64,000 bases of DNA, from contig OY997590.1 of NCBI GenBank assembly GCA_963921825.1, positions 62,114,012 to 62,178,011 of the forward strand, read 5' to 3'. This document shows positions 23,817-35,718 of the stretch, piece by piece. The notes under the pieces are model-generated. The model worked only from the letters and a program-made list of their open reading frames with translations. It did no database searches and was not told where the DNA came from. How positions within the stretch are numbered: the stretch's first letter is position 1; the number at the start of each line of letters is the position of its first letter. Source of the DNA: Erodium maritimum. Its lineage: Eukaryota; Streptophyta; Magnoliopsida; Geraniales; Geraniaceae. A program made the translations under genes and the position numbers.

Positions 23817-24175
23817 GAGTGAATGGGTACGCAGACCCTGAGTGAATGGGTACGCAGGCCCTGAGTTAATGTGAATGAGTACGCCGACCCTGAGTGAATG
23901 AGAATGGGTACGCCGACCCCGAGTGAATGAGAATGGGTACACAGACCCAGAGTGAAAGGGTACGCAGACCCTGAGAGAATGGGTAAGCAGACCCAGAGAG
24001 CAAGTGAATGGGTACGCAGACCCTGAGAGAGAGGGTACGCAGACCCTGAGTGAATGAGGGTACGCAGACCCAGAAGTGAATGAGAGGGTACGCAAACCCT
24101 AAGTGAATGAGGGTACACAGACCCAGAAGTGAATAGGTACGCAGACCCAGAAGTGCAAGGGTACGCAAACCCAAA
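23817..24175 (-). repeat. Minisatellite in the LINE derivative
   Basis: About 13-15 imperfect copies of a 22-28 base unit built around GGGTACGCAGACCC and GAGTGAATGA. Because the unit length varies, the apparent open frames on the minus strand (repeats of GLRTHSLRVCVP type) are an effect of the repeat and not a protein gene. Confidence 0.85.
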
Positions 24176-25498
24176 AGAAAACGAACAGAAAAAACGGCTA
24201 AAAAAGGAGACTCAAACCCGAATAAAGCCACCAAGAAGCACTAAAAAAGGTCTAAAAAACCCAGATAAGTCAATCAAAAAGCACGAGAAAGAAAGTCGTC
24301 TTCCAAAGTAAACACCAAAGACCTAACAAGAACTAGAGGAGAAACTGTATCTCATCGGTATCCCGACTCAGCGAGTTAAGATAAACCGACACGCCGCCGA
24401 CCAACATCGAAAACCGGCAGAGATAAATCAGTGTAAAAACACTGAAACTCAATACCCAATGAAAGAAGGGCAACTCGATAACTCGGGCCTAAAGACCCAG
24501 TACAACCCGTCAAAGGCCAACACCTAAAGAATGACGGGCCCCGCAAACAAGGAAGGGGTACAAAAGAAATCGGAAGCGCTAAATTCGAAGGTTGAGCAGA
24601 ACTCCTGCAAGCTACAGATAAGGCCAAAGGAGAGTCAAAACCATACCAACCGCAACGATGAATGAAGAGGCCAGGAGCACAACGAATCCAATCTCGGAAA
24701 CGCCTCCCACGATGAAACTAGACGAGTTCACCCGAAAGTCACTGCGATCTAATCCAGAAGACAGCCAAGCAAAAGAACTGAACAAGTCGCCGGAAGCAAG
24801 GAAAACTTCGAACAAGAACTAATCGGGTTATACCGAGAGTCAATCGACCAAAACCGCTACTAGCTAGAACCACAGAAATCTGCACGAGAAAACTATCCCA
24901 TGTCGGATCTAAAACAGCAGGACCTCACAACCGAACTCGACCCGAGCCTCCAGCAGACCAAAAGCAGTCCAAACCCAGACCCAGGCCCAAATCAGACACA
25001 GATCCAGGCCCAGATCCAGACCTAGAGAACCGACCCGGTCCAGCACCAACAAGCCCGACCTAGGGACCCAACCCGGATCAAACCCTACCCGGTTCGAGAC
25101 CCGGGTAGAGGATCCGGCCCGGGCCACAACAACCCGCCGCCACCAACGGGAGAGATGCCGAACCACAGCCTGCTACTCCGGCGAGGAGCTGGGCGCCGTC
25201 GAGCCTTCCCCGCTTCCACAGAGACCTGACACGCAGCCCCGACCAACTCCGGAGAGCCGAGCGGCCCCGGCCAACTCTGGAAGCAACAGCCCCAACCAAC
25301 TCTAGCAGCAACAAGCACGCGCCCAAGTCCGACCATCTCTGGTAACGTCAGCACCGCTTTTCCGACTAGAACAAAGCTTCAACCACCGAAGAACAAGCAG
25401 ATCTGGCAAATAACCAGATCTGCGACCTTGACTCTGAGGGTGGAAGCACCAGAGTAGAGTAGGTGCGGCGAAGAAGCAGGTCCGGCGAAGAGAAGAAC

Positions 25499-28390
25499 TG
25501 TCACGCCCCAATTTCAGCGAACCGAACTCGGGACGCGAACTTTTAAAAACATGAACACTTGAAACCTGTTTTCAATAAAAGCTTTGACATTTCCATTTAC
25601 TTCTCAAAATAATAGTATTTACAATACAAAAACGTCCCAACAAGTGGACAAGGTACAACATCTGTCACTAGACTCAACAAAAGTAAAGACCAGACTCCGC
25701 TCCAAGCTCCGTGAACTTTAAGAGCTAACCTAGTCCGTCCGGTGATCAGTACCTGTAGGAAAAGCAGCTAGGGGTGAGCGTTCGCTCACCTCCACGGATA
25801 ACAGACTGACTATGGCATAATTAGCAGAAAAAGCCAGTAACACTAAAACCAAACTCAACGCCGGGACTACAGTCCCCAACTCAAGTACTCAACTGACCCA
25901 CAACCCGTCACCTTCCTCAACAGACTCGACACTCGATAAAAAACAGTGTAGACCCGACACAACTATCGACGACCTCCTCAAGGACTCGAACGAAGCGACA
26001 CAACACCAAACAAGATCACAAAGGATCGCACACCAGTTGCTCAGTAACCAATCTCAATCAGGTCAGGGTTCGACCTATCGCAATTCCTCGACACGAAGTC
26101 GGATCAGGCTGTCGACCTTTCAAACTCGCAATTCCTCGACACTAAGTCGGATCAAGCTGTCGACCTTTAAAACTCGCAATTCATCGACACTAAGTCGGAT
26201 CAGGCTGTCGACCTTTAGAACTCGCAATTCATCGACACTAAGTCGGATCAGGCTGTCGACCTTTAAAACTCGCAATTCATCGACACTAAGTCGGATCAGG
26301 CTGTCGACCTTTAGAACTCGCAATTCATCGACACTAAGTCGGATCAGGCTGTCGACCTTTAGAACTCACCACCCCAGGTAACCACAATCACAATCACAAT
26401 CACAGGCAAGTTCAATCACACAGGCACTCAAGGCCACTCAAGACACCTCAACAGTCAAGACTCGGGTTCAACAACCCCACGGGCACTCGCTGCCACTCAA
26501 GACACCAAATTAAATACACGGCTCTCATTGGCCACCCCGACTCAACAATTAAATACGGGCTCTCAAGGCCACCCAAACTCAACAATTAAATAAAACGCAC
26601 GACAACCTCCGGCATACTCGATGCCTCCAACGGTCCTAAAATCACTAGTTTCACAAACAACCTCCGGGCATGGTCATATGCCTCCAGTAATTCAATTATC
26701 GCTAAGTTCTCTGTTCCTACGACACTACTAAGTGTCACATGCTTTTCTCTTGAACGCTACAATCCCGTATCATGATTTTCTAATAATTAAATAAAACTAC
26801 TCAACTCACGACACCCCGGTGTCACATGCAATTCTACTATTAACTTTCCCTAATCAGGGCCGAGATCCGGCTACTTTTCCCTACCTCGTATACAATCCCA
26901 AAAGCGCTCCAACAACACCCGAAGCACACTCAGTCACTCGCCGAGCTTCCCCTTGCCTCGGTCCGTAGCACGATCTAAAAGAACACAAATTTAAAGTACT
27001 TTTAAACTAGTACGAATAAACCAAAAATTTACATACTTAACGCCCAAACGTAACCCCGACAATGTCGGTCACTCCCAAACTTCCCAATTATTCGATATTG
27101 CCGAAAAAGGACCCGTAAGGGCCAGATTCGCCCGACATGGCGAATCTGCCCGGTTTTGGTTAATTGCCTTCCGGGGCTCCAAAAGCCCCCGTTTTCGTTT
27201 CTACGGTCTTAGAATAAATCAAGGAACTCAACGCACTTGACGGAATCGAATTCCGACTTCTAAATCAATTAATTAACGTTTAAAGTTTCCCAAAACCCGT
27301 TAATTACAACTTCTCCAATTTAATTCCAAAATTCGATTTGGTTTGGGATAGATGGTCCGGGGAACGTTTTAAACTACCCGAGTAATTAAAACACGAACAA
27401 CCGAGCACGTGGGCCCCACCCAAAGGGCTTGGTCGTGCCCTAGGGTTTGAGGGAGGGGCTCGGCCACCAAGTGGTGGCTGCTGCCACCTCCGGCCAGCCA
27501 CCACATGGCCGGCCGGCCACCACCCACGGTGGCCGGAGCTCTTCCCGAGCCTCCGGTCACCGGAAAACGTGAAATTTCTCTCCCAAACACCTCTAAAACG
27601 TCTCCAACACCTCTCTAATCTCTACACAACCCTAAACCAAATTTTATAACCAAACCCTAGCTCTTGAAAATAATCGAAACGAGAATCGGTTCGGGTATTA
27701 CCGTAGAGGAGAATGAGGGGAACGGGATTGATCTTTGCTTCAAGACGATCCAAGGGCTCGATCACAAACCCTAGCTCCACCTTTCTTCTTCTCTCTTCTT
27801 CTTCTTCCCCTTCTCTCTCTAAAACCTGTCTTCCTCTTTCTAATTTTTAAAACAAAAACAACTAACTCCAACTTCCCCCCTTTTACCATGTGTTTCGGCC
27901 AACACTTCCCAACCACACCTTTTCCCTCCAAAAAATTACACCACCATATAATTGACAAGTGTCAAGGTGGGTCCCAAACCTTTTGGAAAATATCTAGTTG
28001 ATATTTTCCAATCAGATTCGCGAAAAACGGACGTTTCGGGCCCCGAACGGGCACTTTTCCCAAAAAAAAAATTTAAACTGGACGGGCTTCAAGGAAACGG
28101 CCCAACTAAGACCGCTACGACGACGGCTAAGCTTTTCGGGTCCAAAACGGTCCTCGAATGGACCAAAACGTCGCTCGGGTGACTTTTCCAGCGAAAAATC
28201 AATCTTTCCCAAAATGACCAGAAAGTTGCCCTGAGTTCCCCGTAACTCATTTTAGTCGATAACGGGGTCAACTTAAGTCCGGCATGACCCTCGGGGTCAA
28301 TTTAAGTTAAGTTAAGTGTCTGTCTTAAAAATTTTAAATTTTCCTGTTTTTCGCAGGTTTGACTGACGTTGACCAGAAGTGGTTATTACA
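25499..28390 (-). repeat. Solo Tekay LTR
   Basis: It is bounded on the plus strand by TGTCACGCCCC and GTGGTTATTACA and flanked by the 5-bp duplication AGAAC (25494-25498 and 28391-28395). There is no internal sequence, so the copy lost its interior by recombination between its two LTRs. It is in the same subfamily as the 3' LTR at 55032-57344. It sits inside the LINE derivative, whose sequence continues on both sides. Confidence 0.9.
26075..26364. repeat. 48-bp tandem repeat in the solo LTR
   Basis: Six copies of a 48-base unit containing TCGACACTAAGTCGGATCA and CTGTCGACCTTTA are nearly identical to one another. The unit is a multiple of three, so both strands stay open (16-residue repeats), but there is no other sign of coding. 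The related LTR at 55032 has a different repeat in the equivalent place. Confidence 0.9.
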
Positions 28391-28629
28391 AGAACCGACG
28401 AAGGGCACAGATCCGGCAGCAAAGAAATCGAGATCTAGGGCCGAGAAGCAAAGAAGAAGCAGAGGAAGGCTAGAGGGGAGGTAGAAGAAACAGAGATAGG
28501 TAGAGGGGGTAAGAAGAGTATCACCTGCGACCACCATGGCCGGAGCCATGGCCGTCGCCGGTGAAGCGAAAAAGAAGAGGAGAGGCGCATCAAGGTTTAG
28601 AGAGGTTTTAGGGTCCAAAACTTAAAGCC

Positions 28630-29130
28630 TTAAACCATGGTCTTAAAACCCATGACAAAACAAGAACGGGCCTCCCCGTAATTTGATGACTTGAAGGGGC
28701 CTCCTCGTAAGAGTATTTTGAAAGGCAGTAAAGAGTTAGAGAGATGATTAAGATGGATAAGGGGGGAGATAATGGTTGAGTGTTGGAAAAGTGGTCTGCA
28801 CATACGAAACCGACGCCTGAACATTTCAGGGCCATATAGGGGTTGTTCGTCAAAATAGTTCGCCATCAACTGCATGTGGGCTTCCGCACGATTTCTGTTA
28901 ATCTCTCGGCGCATTGGTTCCCCACGCATGGCCCTCTGGACCCTTGGCATTACTCTCTGCATCTGCCTCTGCATCATCCGCCGGAATCGTCGCGCAACTG
29001 GCCGCATTTGGGCTGCCATCTCCTCATATGTCGGCAGTTGGGCTGCCATCTCCGCATGCGTCGGCATCCGGGGAGCCAGCTCCTCGTACGTCATCTCCTC
29101 ATCGTCGGACATAACCTCGTCGTCGGACAT
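28630..29130 (-). pseudogene. Harbinger/PIF-type transposase, N-terminal fragment
   Basis: From an ATG at 29130 the protein begins with an acidic, repeated N-terminus (SDDE and YEEM-like units), a run rich in Met, Gln and Arg, and then REINRNRAEAHMQLM and FRRRFRMCRPLF near 28790-28870. The last stretch is the conserved start of plant Harbinger nucleases (plant transposon protein / HARBI1-like), just before the catalytic domain. The similarity stops abruptly near 28790 and the DDE catalytic residues are missing. The frame runs on by chance to 28630, inside the LINE's target duplication. Such transposases cut and insert element ends with 3-bp target duplications. Confidence 0.7.
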
Positions 29131-29210
29131 TTTCAAAAATAGCAAGTAGGAATTGATTATGAAAGAGTGAAAGTATAGAGTGGTGTGGAAAAAATGAGAG
29201 TGAAGATGGG

Positions 29211-29220
29211 TATTTATAGG
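29211..29220 (-). promoter_or_regulatory. TATA box of the Harbinger remnant
   Basis: CCTATAAATA on the minus strand lies about 80 bases before the ATG at 29130, a normal plant spacing. Confidence 0.5.
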
Positions 29221-29229
29221 GTTAGTTTT

Positions 29230-29502
29230 AGTTGATTTTTGAATTAAAAAAAAAGAGCCGTTAGCAACATGACCGTTGCCAACGGTCTGGCCACGTGGCG
29301 CAGCCACAGGCGGCCACGCCAGCGACGACGCGCAGGGAGCGGGACCGGCCAGCGGGAAGCAGACGGGGCACGCGGCACGCGTATCGGGGGGCGGGGCGCG
29401 AAATTGGGGCGCGGGCGTGCGTTTTTGGGCCTCCACAGCGGGTCGTGCCGCGGTCCGGGCGCGCGCGGAGTGGGGCGCGAGTGCGACCCGTTGTACATGC
29501 TC
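29230..29502 (-). mobile_element. 5' region and terminus of the Harbinger remnant
   Basis: Very GC-rich leader ending at 29502 in GAGCATGTACAACGGG (minus strand), preceded by TTA, which fits a Harbinger terminus with a 3-bp TTA/TAA target duplication. No matching inverted end was found to the left, so the other half of the element is lost. Confidence 0.4.
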
Positions 29503-29505
29503 TAA

Positions 29506-29890
29506 TTGCGAAGAAGACCGAACCTTCCAGTTCCCATCCAGCACGCCATCCACACCTGTAAAGAAACTTCTACACCCAGTCCAGTCCCCCTCCCCCACCA
29601 CATACCTAATCTAATCATCTCATGACAAAAAAAAAATATTAGATATCTGTTGAGTTGAATTATAACACGTGTCAACTTACTCTAAATGAAAAACAGTTAC
29701 ACAACTTACACTTTCATGTATGAGGTAGGATCACACACCATTTTTTTTTTTGAAAATAATCACACACTATATTGCAGGATTAATATTGTAATCCTAAAAC
29801 TTCATCTGTTATATTTTTGTTGGGCTTAATAAAACATAAATAGTAATGCCACTATTATATGATAATTTTGTGAAAACAAAAATATTCACA
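29506..29890. other. AT-rich spacer, no gene seen
   Basis: No open frame of note. The right end runs into the left copy of the target duplication of the next LINE. Confidence 0.4.
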
Positions 29891-29906
29891 TTTTTTTCTC
29901 CTTCAT

Positions 29907-32334
29907 TTTTTTTTGAAAGGAATGACAATATTATTAATATAAAAGTATATTGGTGCCTGCAGAAACCCGAGGCACCGTACATGGAAACCAAACTAACATA
30001 ACAATAACGACAAAAGCAGGAAAGTAAATTTTGCTCTTTGACATCGGGGCGGTCGGAGGGGTGGGACTGCGGTAGCGTCCAAGGACACCGATACAGTATA
30101 CTACAACCATAAGATACTGACCGAGCAGGTCAGAGGATAAACAACCAGTGGTGGACCGATTACTCCCCCGGTAAGTCAGCGTGCGTCGTCCTCCCTTGAC
30201 TGATAATGGTAGGGCTCCTGAACGCGGGATTGTTGACTCCGAAGTGGTAGGGAAGTAATTTACCGACTGTTGGTGGTACCCTTGCCACCTATACACCAGG
30301 GAGGAGGTGCAGTCGATCAACCTCTCCCTGGCCATCCCAACACTCATTCCTGGAGGAGAGGGTGCTTGAAGCCCCCCGCCGCTGCTGAAGACGCCCCATT
30401 TGACGCCGCTGATTCTTCATCCTCTGCTGAGTCCACATCTCGCCCCGCCCTCTTATTTCCTGATAGGGTCGGCGTCGATTCCCGCGGCAACCAGCCCACA
30501 TGCTCATCTGCCCCCTCTGCCTCCTACTGACCCCAGCGCCCCATATCCTCATGCCTCGGAGGAGTTCGAGGAGACCCCCTAGACCGGTCCCCCATCCCCG
30601 ACCCACTCAGATAAGTCCAATTTGTCCCCGGGCTGGGTTTCCCATGTTTGGCCTTTTCTAGCGCCGACCTCGGGTCCCTTGGTGCCTTCAACGAGACTCC
30701 CCGGAGACCTCCCACAACCGGACAGACGGGGAACAGGTGTCCCGCGCAGCAGCAACCAAAACAGTGTTCAGGTAAGTGTTCGTACGAGATATAAAGCCGA
30801 GTTCGTACATGAGACACCGACAACCGAAACCAGAGTTGACTTTGTAATGGAATCCGAATGTCAGCCCTGATCCTGACCTTCATAAAGTCTCCCCAGCAGA
30901 GACCCTTCTTGTCCACATCCACTCCTTGACACACACCCAGCGTGTTTCCAATCTTGAAGCCCACATCCCTCGTCCACGCCCCTACTGGCAAATTCGAAAC
31001 CCGCGCCCACACCGAGAAATGGTGAAAGTGAAGATCCGATACATGCATGTGGGCCCGTATGTCAGTGAACAACACCAAGGAGTCCCAGAAGGACCATGGT
31101 TCGCCCACCAATACTCGCTCCCTTTCCTTCGCAGACCTGAAGAAAAAAGCCACAAGACCTCCCTCCAGAGGCTTAGCCTCAACTTTCATACCCCAGAGAT
31201 CTTCCATTCGTGCCACCACCGACTTCTAATAGATCTTCTTGGTAGACAGGACCTTCGTTGCTAGAGCAAAGCGATACATATTTCCCCGTCCTGTTACCTC
31301 TTGGACCGACACCACCACCTCCTTGATCCGCATTGCTCCCATTTGGGAGTCCAACTGACCCATGACACCTCCCTCCGGCCGCCTTCTCCCCGGGTATGGG
31401 TCCCCGGCCGGATATGACTTTCCTGTTTGGGTCGGGCGTGTGGTACCACCATAGGGGTGCCCGGCTCCGACTCCCACCCCCAAGCTACCCTCCGCATTCG
31501 TACGTCCCGCCCCAAACCTCGCGGCCCAACGAGCCACATCCCCGCCTTCTCCCTGGGCCCATACCGACTGACGACCCAACGTGGCCGCCCAACGAGCATC
31601 GCCCATGAACCCACGACCCGCCTCCACCGGACGTTCAACCCTACCCGGCTCCTCAGTTACCACGCCCTTCCCCTTTCTTTGGCGCCAAGCAACCTCGGCC
31701 GGAGTCTCCTCCAACACGTCCGCCGGAGTCTTGGTCACCCCGACGAAACCGGAATCGGTGTGGATTGCTCACCCAACGCCACCAGCACCGGGGCACTAGC
31801 AGCCACGCCCCGATGTACGCCCGACTTTCTTGGCCGGGGACCCCTCGCCGGCGTGCGCCGGAGGCATGCAGGCCCCGATCGGACCCTGCCTCCCGGGACC
31901 CAACCCGGATCCTCCCCTTCCGAGAAGCACACGACCGGTGCTCCGCCCGACCTCGGCGTACAGTGCTCCTCCGAGAACACAGGCTCTCCCGATGAACCCG
32001 TCACCTGCTGCAGGTCCTCGCCTTCCGCCGCCGTCGTCACCAGCGGTGTCAACACAGCCGTCGGCTGCGGCTCCTCCATCGGATTGGTGTCCGATCGATC
32101 CTCACCGGCGCCAGATTCAACATCCACGCCACTCTCCTCCGGCAACACAGGTCCCCAATGTACGTACCCGTCGCCGACATGCTCTCCATCACCCTCCATC
32201 ACCCTCCATACCCGTGAACGCCATGAAGATTGATGCAGAAATCGTAAAACCCCTCCCTTTGTAAACCCTAACTTGCAAACCCTAGCAGAGAGAATAGGTT
32301 GGCGCTGCTACTTTTTTTATCAATTAAAAGCTTT
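29907..32334 (-). mobile_element. ORF1-only LINE (DUF4283 type)
   Basis: Two copies of the 16-bp duplication TTTTTTTCTCCTTCAT (29891-29906 and 32335-32350) bound a 2.4-kb minus-strand element. It has a leader with TAGGGTTT-like repeats near 32260-32300, an ORF1, a short 3' part, and a 3' end TTGTCATTCCTTTCAAAA. No endonuclease, reverse transcriptase or RNase H is present, so it was inserted as a unit that lacks ORF2. Its ORF1 and its tail differ from those of the RRM-type elements. Confidence 0.85.
30524..32230 (-). pseudogene. LINE ORF1: DUF4283 domain and CCHC zinc knuckle
   Basis: From ATG at about 32230 a Pro/Gly-rich N-terminus runs with a frame change near 31735, where two frames overlap by four bases. 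The DUF4283 domain (about 31300-30860) includes EPWSFWDSLVLF and a GDFMKVRIRADIRIPL block typical of plant L1 ORF1. An in-frame TAG at 31226-31228 cuts it. A zinc knuckle C-X2-C-X4-H-X4-C lies at 30722-30763. The frame ends at 30524; a further Arg/Gln-rich piece in another frame to 30289 may be its original C-terminus. ORF1 proteins bind the element's RNA. The copy is broken by one stop and at least one frameshift. Confidence 0.85.
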
Positions 32335-32350
32335 TTTTTTTCTCCTTCAT

Positions 32351-32617
32351 AATTTTAACAAAATATCAGGTTCTTTTTCTTCTTGAAAATATTTATTTAT
32401 TTGAAACGATGCAGGGATAGTTTGATTTTCGTAAAATTAATTTACATTTTGAAAATTAGTTAGGAGATGAATTTAGACATTTTTTAATTCAAAGAGGAGA
32501 AAAAAATTAAAGGTAGTTTTTACAATTCTTCTTAAAATTAGTAGAAAGTCACTAAAATCATCTTCCCTTAATATGGGCCCTCCAAGATTATAGGATTTGT
32601 GGCAGCAATGAAGCCGT
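32351..32617. other. AT-rich region upstream of the lipase gene
   Basis: It lies between the ORF1-only LINE and the gene and shows no coding or repeat feature. It probably contains distal promoter sequence. Confidence 0.4.
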
Positions 32618-32629
32618 CCTACGTGGCAC
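32618..32629. promoter_or_regulatory. G-box/ABRE-like element upstream of the lipase
   Basis: CCTACGTGGCAC contains the ACGTGGC core bound by plant bZIP factors and lies about 350 bases before the start codon. A function is inferred from the motif only. Confidence 0.35.
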
Positions 32630-32976
32630 AAGTCTTCTCCTATTTGGGCTCTGCATCAGAATGAGAAAGGGAGACAGAGCGGATGGTTTTGGTTGGTGGA
32701 GAGTTTTCTCTGACATTGTCTATGTGTTATGAAATTACACAGTTGTGGGAGGCCAGCTTCATGCTTCACAGTTTCTGGGCACAATTGTTTTAATTCAAAG
32801 CAAAAGTAAGTGGATGGGTGGGTTTGAAGTTTGATGAGTTGGGTTTGGATTGATTTCAAGGGTTGAAGCAAAAAGTTCCAGATTTTGAACCTTCTTTGGG
32901 TTTGGATTTGGTATTGGAGAAGGTTCTGTTCTGGGGAATTTTCCGTTTCCTCTTCGGGTTTCTTTGTGGGTCTGAG

Positions 32977-35057
32977 ATGGTGATCCGGTGGTGGATATCG
33001 GCGCTGCAACTGGCGGAGCTGTTCGTGAGCGCCTTGGTGCATTTGCTTTATGGGTTTTATATTTTCAGCTCCGCCGTCGCCGGAGATCTCTCCCAGGGCC
33101 TCAACGATTTGTTCTCCAAGCACAACGCCAACATTGTGGCCAAGGACCCCGAACAACAATCGAGAACCAGCGTTGATCATCTTCCTCCGATTGTGCTGGT
33201 TCACGGCATCTTCGGATTCGGAAAGGGGGTAAACAGAAATCCGGATTTTTTGCTATTTTTATCTGCTTGAAATTGAATGGAGGTTTTGATTTTCAAATTG
33301 TGGTTGCAGAAGCTCGGGGGCTTGTCGTACTTTTGCGGGGCTGAGAAGAAGGACGAGAGGGTCCTGGTTCCCGATTTGGGGTCTCTAACCAGCGTACACG
33401 ATAGGTGGCTTTCTGGGTTTGAGTTTTTCAATTCATTTGTCTGTTTTATTAATGGAGCTTGGGCTTTCAGGGCTCGTGAATTGTTCTATTACCTGAAAGG
33501 TGGGCAAGTTGATTACGGGGAAGATCATAGCAAAGTTTGCGGCCATTCTCAGTATGGCCGGGTTTACGAGCAAGGTTTGTATCAATTTCATGTTTTTGGG
33601 GATTTTTGATTCTGATGAATGTGAACATTGTGTGAGTAAGGAAGCTTAGTCTTTTGTTGGGTGTGTTTGGGATGCAGGACACTACCCAGAATGGGATGAG
33701 GATCACCCTATACACTTTGTCGGGCACTCGGCTGGAGCTCAGGTGGTTCGTGTTTTGCAACAGATGCTAGCTGATAAGGTTGGTTCATTTGCAATGATTG
33801 AATCAGCTTAGTAGTTTGTGTTAATGGCTCTAAATTCATGATGGTTTCAGGCATTTCCGGGTCATGAGAACACTTCTGAGAATTGGGTACTCAGTGTAAC
33901 ATCCTTATCGGGTGCCTTCAATGGAACTACAAGGACCTACTTAGATGGAATGCAGTAAGTTGTACCCTAACATTTTGTGCTGGTTATATCTAGAGTTTTT
34001 CATCCTTATGTGCTGCTGTGTCGGTTTTAGCATTTTAAGGACGGGACTTTGACATAACATGTTCATTTCTTTGCAGGCCAGAAGATGGAAGGAGCTTGAA
34101 ACCTATATGCTTGCTTCAACTATGTCGCCTAGGGGTTATAATATATGACTGGCTTGACATAGCCTGGCTTAAGCACTACTACAATTTTGGGTTTGACCAC
34201 TTTAACATGTCCCGGAAGAAAATAGGCGTGTGGGGTCTTATTGATTGCCTACTGGGGAATGCAGGGCCATTTGCTTCGGGAGATTGGATCCTCCCAGATC
34301 TGACGATTCAAGGATCCATTAGGCTGAACCTCCATTTGCATACATTTCCAAACACATACTACTTCAGCTACGCCACCAAGCGTACCAGGAAGATCATGGG
34401 TGTCACCCTTCCTTCTTCCATACTTGGAATCCACCCACTGCTCTTGATTAGAGTGTTGCAGATGAGCCGCTGGCGCCTTCCTCCAGATGTGCCTCCCCCT
34501 TATAAAGGCTACAGGTATACCAAATAGTATACCTGTTTTACCCAATCTTTGGATACACCTGATTTAGTCGATAAAATGATAAAAGTGTACCTGTTTTTAT
34601 ATCAGTACTTAGTATGATGTTAATGGGCTGAGCTTGTCGCTGTAGGGATGAGGATTGGTACGAAAATGATGGAGCTCTCAACACCATATCCATGACTCAC
34701 CCTCGTTTCCCAATTGAACACCCGAGCCATTTTGTTGTAGATGATCGTGAGTGTCAACCTATGCAACCTGGCATCTGGTTTGTCTTTCTTCTCATACCTG
34801 ATAGTTTCATAGTTCCTGTTAATGGTTGAGAGGATAGAGTTGTGTTTTAACATAAACTAGGATCTGTAAGAAAATATACTTATAAGCGGGTATGCAGGTA
34901 TTACAAGTTTGTGGAAGGAGATCACATTCTGTTTGTTGTTAATCGGGATAGAGCAGGAGTGCAGTTTGACCTGATATACGACAGCATTTTTGAGCGCTGC
35001 AGAAAGCACGTGTTTAGGAGGACACCGCCCACAATGCCTAACCAAATCTCCCATTAA
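32977..35057 (+). CDS. Lipase, alpha/beta-hydrolase superfamily (8 exons, 461 aa)
   Basis: Exons are 32977-33228, 33310-33404, 33471-33574, 33678-33778, 33851-33954, 34077-34514, 34646-34777 and 34898-35057; all seven introns (66-131 bases) are GT-AG and phases agree, giving 461 residues. The protein hydrolyses ester bonds of lipids, judged from its resemblance to bacterial family I.5/I.6 lipases and to a plant family (I believe Arabidopsis At1g23330/At1g10740 belong here). VHGIFG (75-80) is the oxyanion region, GHSAG places the nucleophile at Ser168, and END-G (Asp373) and GDH (His418) fit the other triad members. His135 and His141 in the DYG-X2-H-X5-H stretch resemble the zinc site of the bacterial enzymes. 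Residues 7-32 are hydrophobic, so a membrane anchor or signal is likely. The ATG at 32977 is chosen because the match to the family starts there; the open frame extends upstream without another ATG. It is the only intact gene here and no transposon lies in its introns. Confidence 0.92.
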
Positions 35058-35718
35058 AAGAGAGAGAGAGAGAGAGAGACAAAAGAAAAATTAGAAAAGA
35101 ATATAAGCTGTAGGCTGTGTGATGTATATGTAAATTTTTGTTTCCTCATTTTGATCATGTTAAGTAGAGCTGTTAAAGAAACTTGGTACCAGCAACTGTA
35201 ACATGAACTTAGTATGGTGCAACTGATAGTCATCAAGCACGAACAGGAATGTGAAGCTCTCACTATATGAATACAATAGAAGCCAATTAGCTATCTTTTC
35301 CTCTATTTTGGTGTGATTGTTCACTGGAAATAAGTTAATGAATCTATATACTGTTTCAAGGGTCTGTTGAGAGTGTTGAGATTATAAAAAAAATTGGAGA
35401 CCAGACTCCAGGTTTTACTTTCAGGTTCATATATGTAAAACAGACCTTTAGTCCACCAGATCACAAAGATGGGCCTGACACTGCTTATTTTCTGATGATA
35501 AGAATTGAAAAGACAATTTCCAGGCTAAAATTTAAATTACCTCGGGTTGACTTATATAATCAGCTTTATCGGATGATTAGATTGCAATAGCGCTTGGAAC
35601 CCTAGTCTAGCTATTCTATTACGCGCTTTAATGGCGGATACATTGTCTTGTTCTTCCTTCCCATGCTTTGTTGTGCCGATCTCGCTCCTGACAACGCGAT
35701 TGATGCGCCATCAGTCAC
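35058..35718. other. Lipase 3' UTR and spacer
   Basis: The 3' UTR begins with an (AG)n microsatellite at about 35060-35081. Possible poly(A) signals are weak (AATACA near 35269). From about 35300 to the LTR at 35719 there is no gene or recognisable repeat. Confidence 0.5.

Larger units (their letters stand above)
23673..28614 (-). mobile_element. Non-coding LINE derivative (split by a solo LTR)
   Basis: The element lies between two copies of the 17-bp target duplication CCAAAACTTAAAGCCTT (23656-23672 and 28615-28631). Its 3' end on the minus strand has a CCTC-AGAA-GAGG hairpin and the end GCCGATAAAAAAAA, the same kind of end as the coding LINE at 2186-5695. Removing the nested solo LTR leaves about 2.05 kb. 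The 5' part is GC-rich with gene-leader-like sequence, and the 3' part holds a minisatellite. I found neither an ORF1 nor a reverse transcriptase in it, so it must have been copied by another LINE's enzyme. Confidence 0.8.

Noticed and set aside
23700-24234. Overlapping minus-strand frames rich in Ser, Leu and Tyr
   Set aside because: The minisatellite of the LINE derivative is open in all three minus frames, which is not expected of a gene.
26037-26381. Open frame of 114 residues with 16-residue repeats
   Set aside because: It is produced by a 48-base minisatellite whose unit is a multiple of three; the opposite strand is open as well.
28843-29614. Several plus-strand frames of 66-112 residues
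   Set aside because: They are shadows of the Harbinger transposase fragment and its GC-rich leader on the minus strand.
31396-32264. Long plus-strand frames rich in Pro, Arg and Ser
   Set aside because: They are opposite the LINE ORF1, whose DUF4283 and zinc knuckle show that the minus strand is the coding strand.
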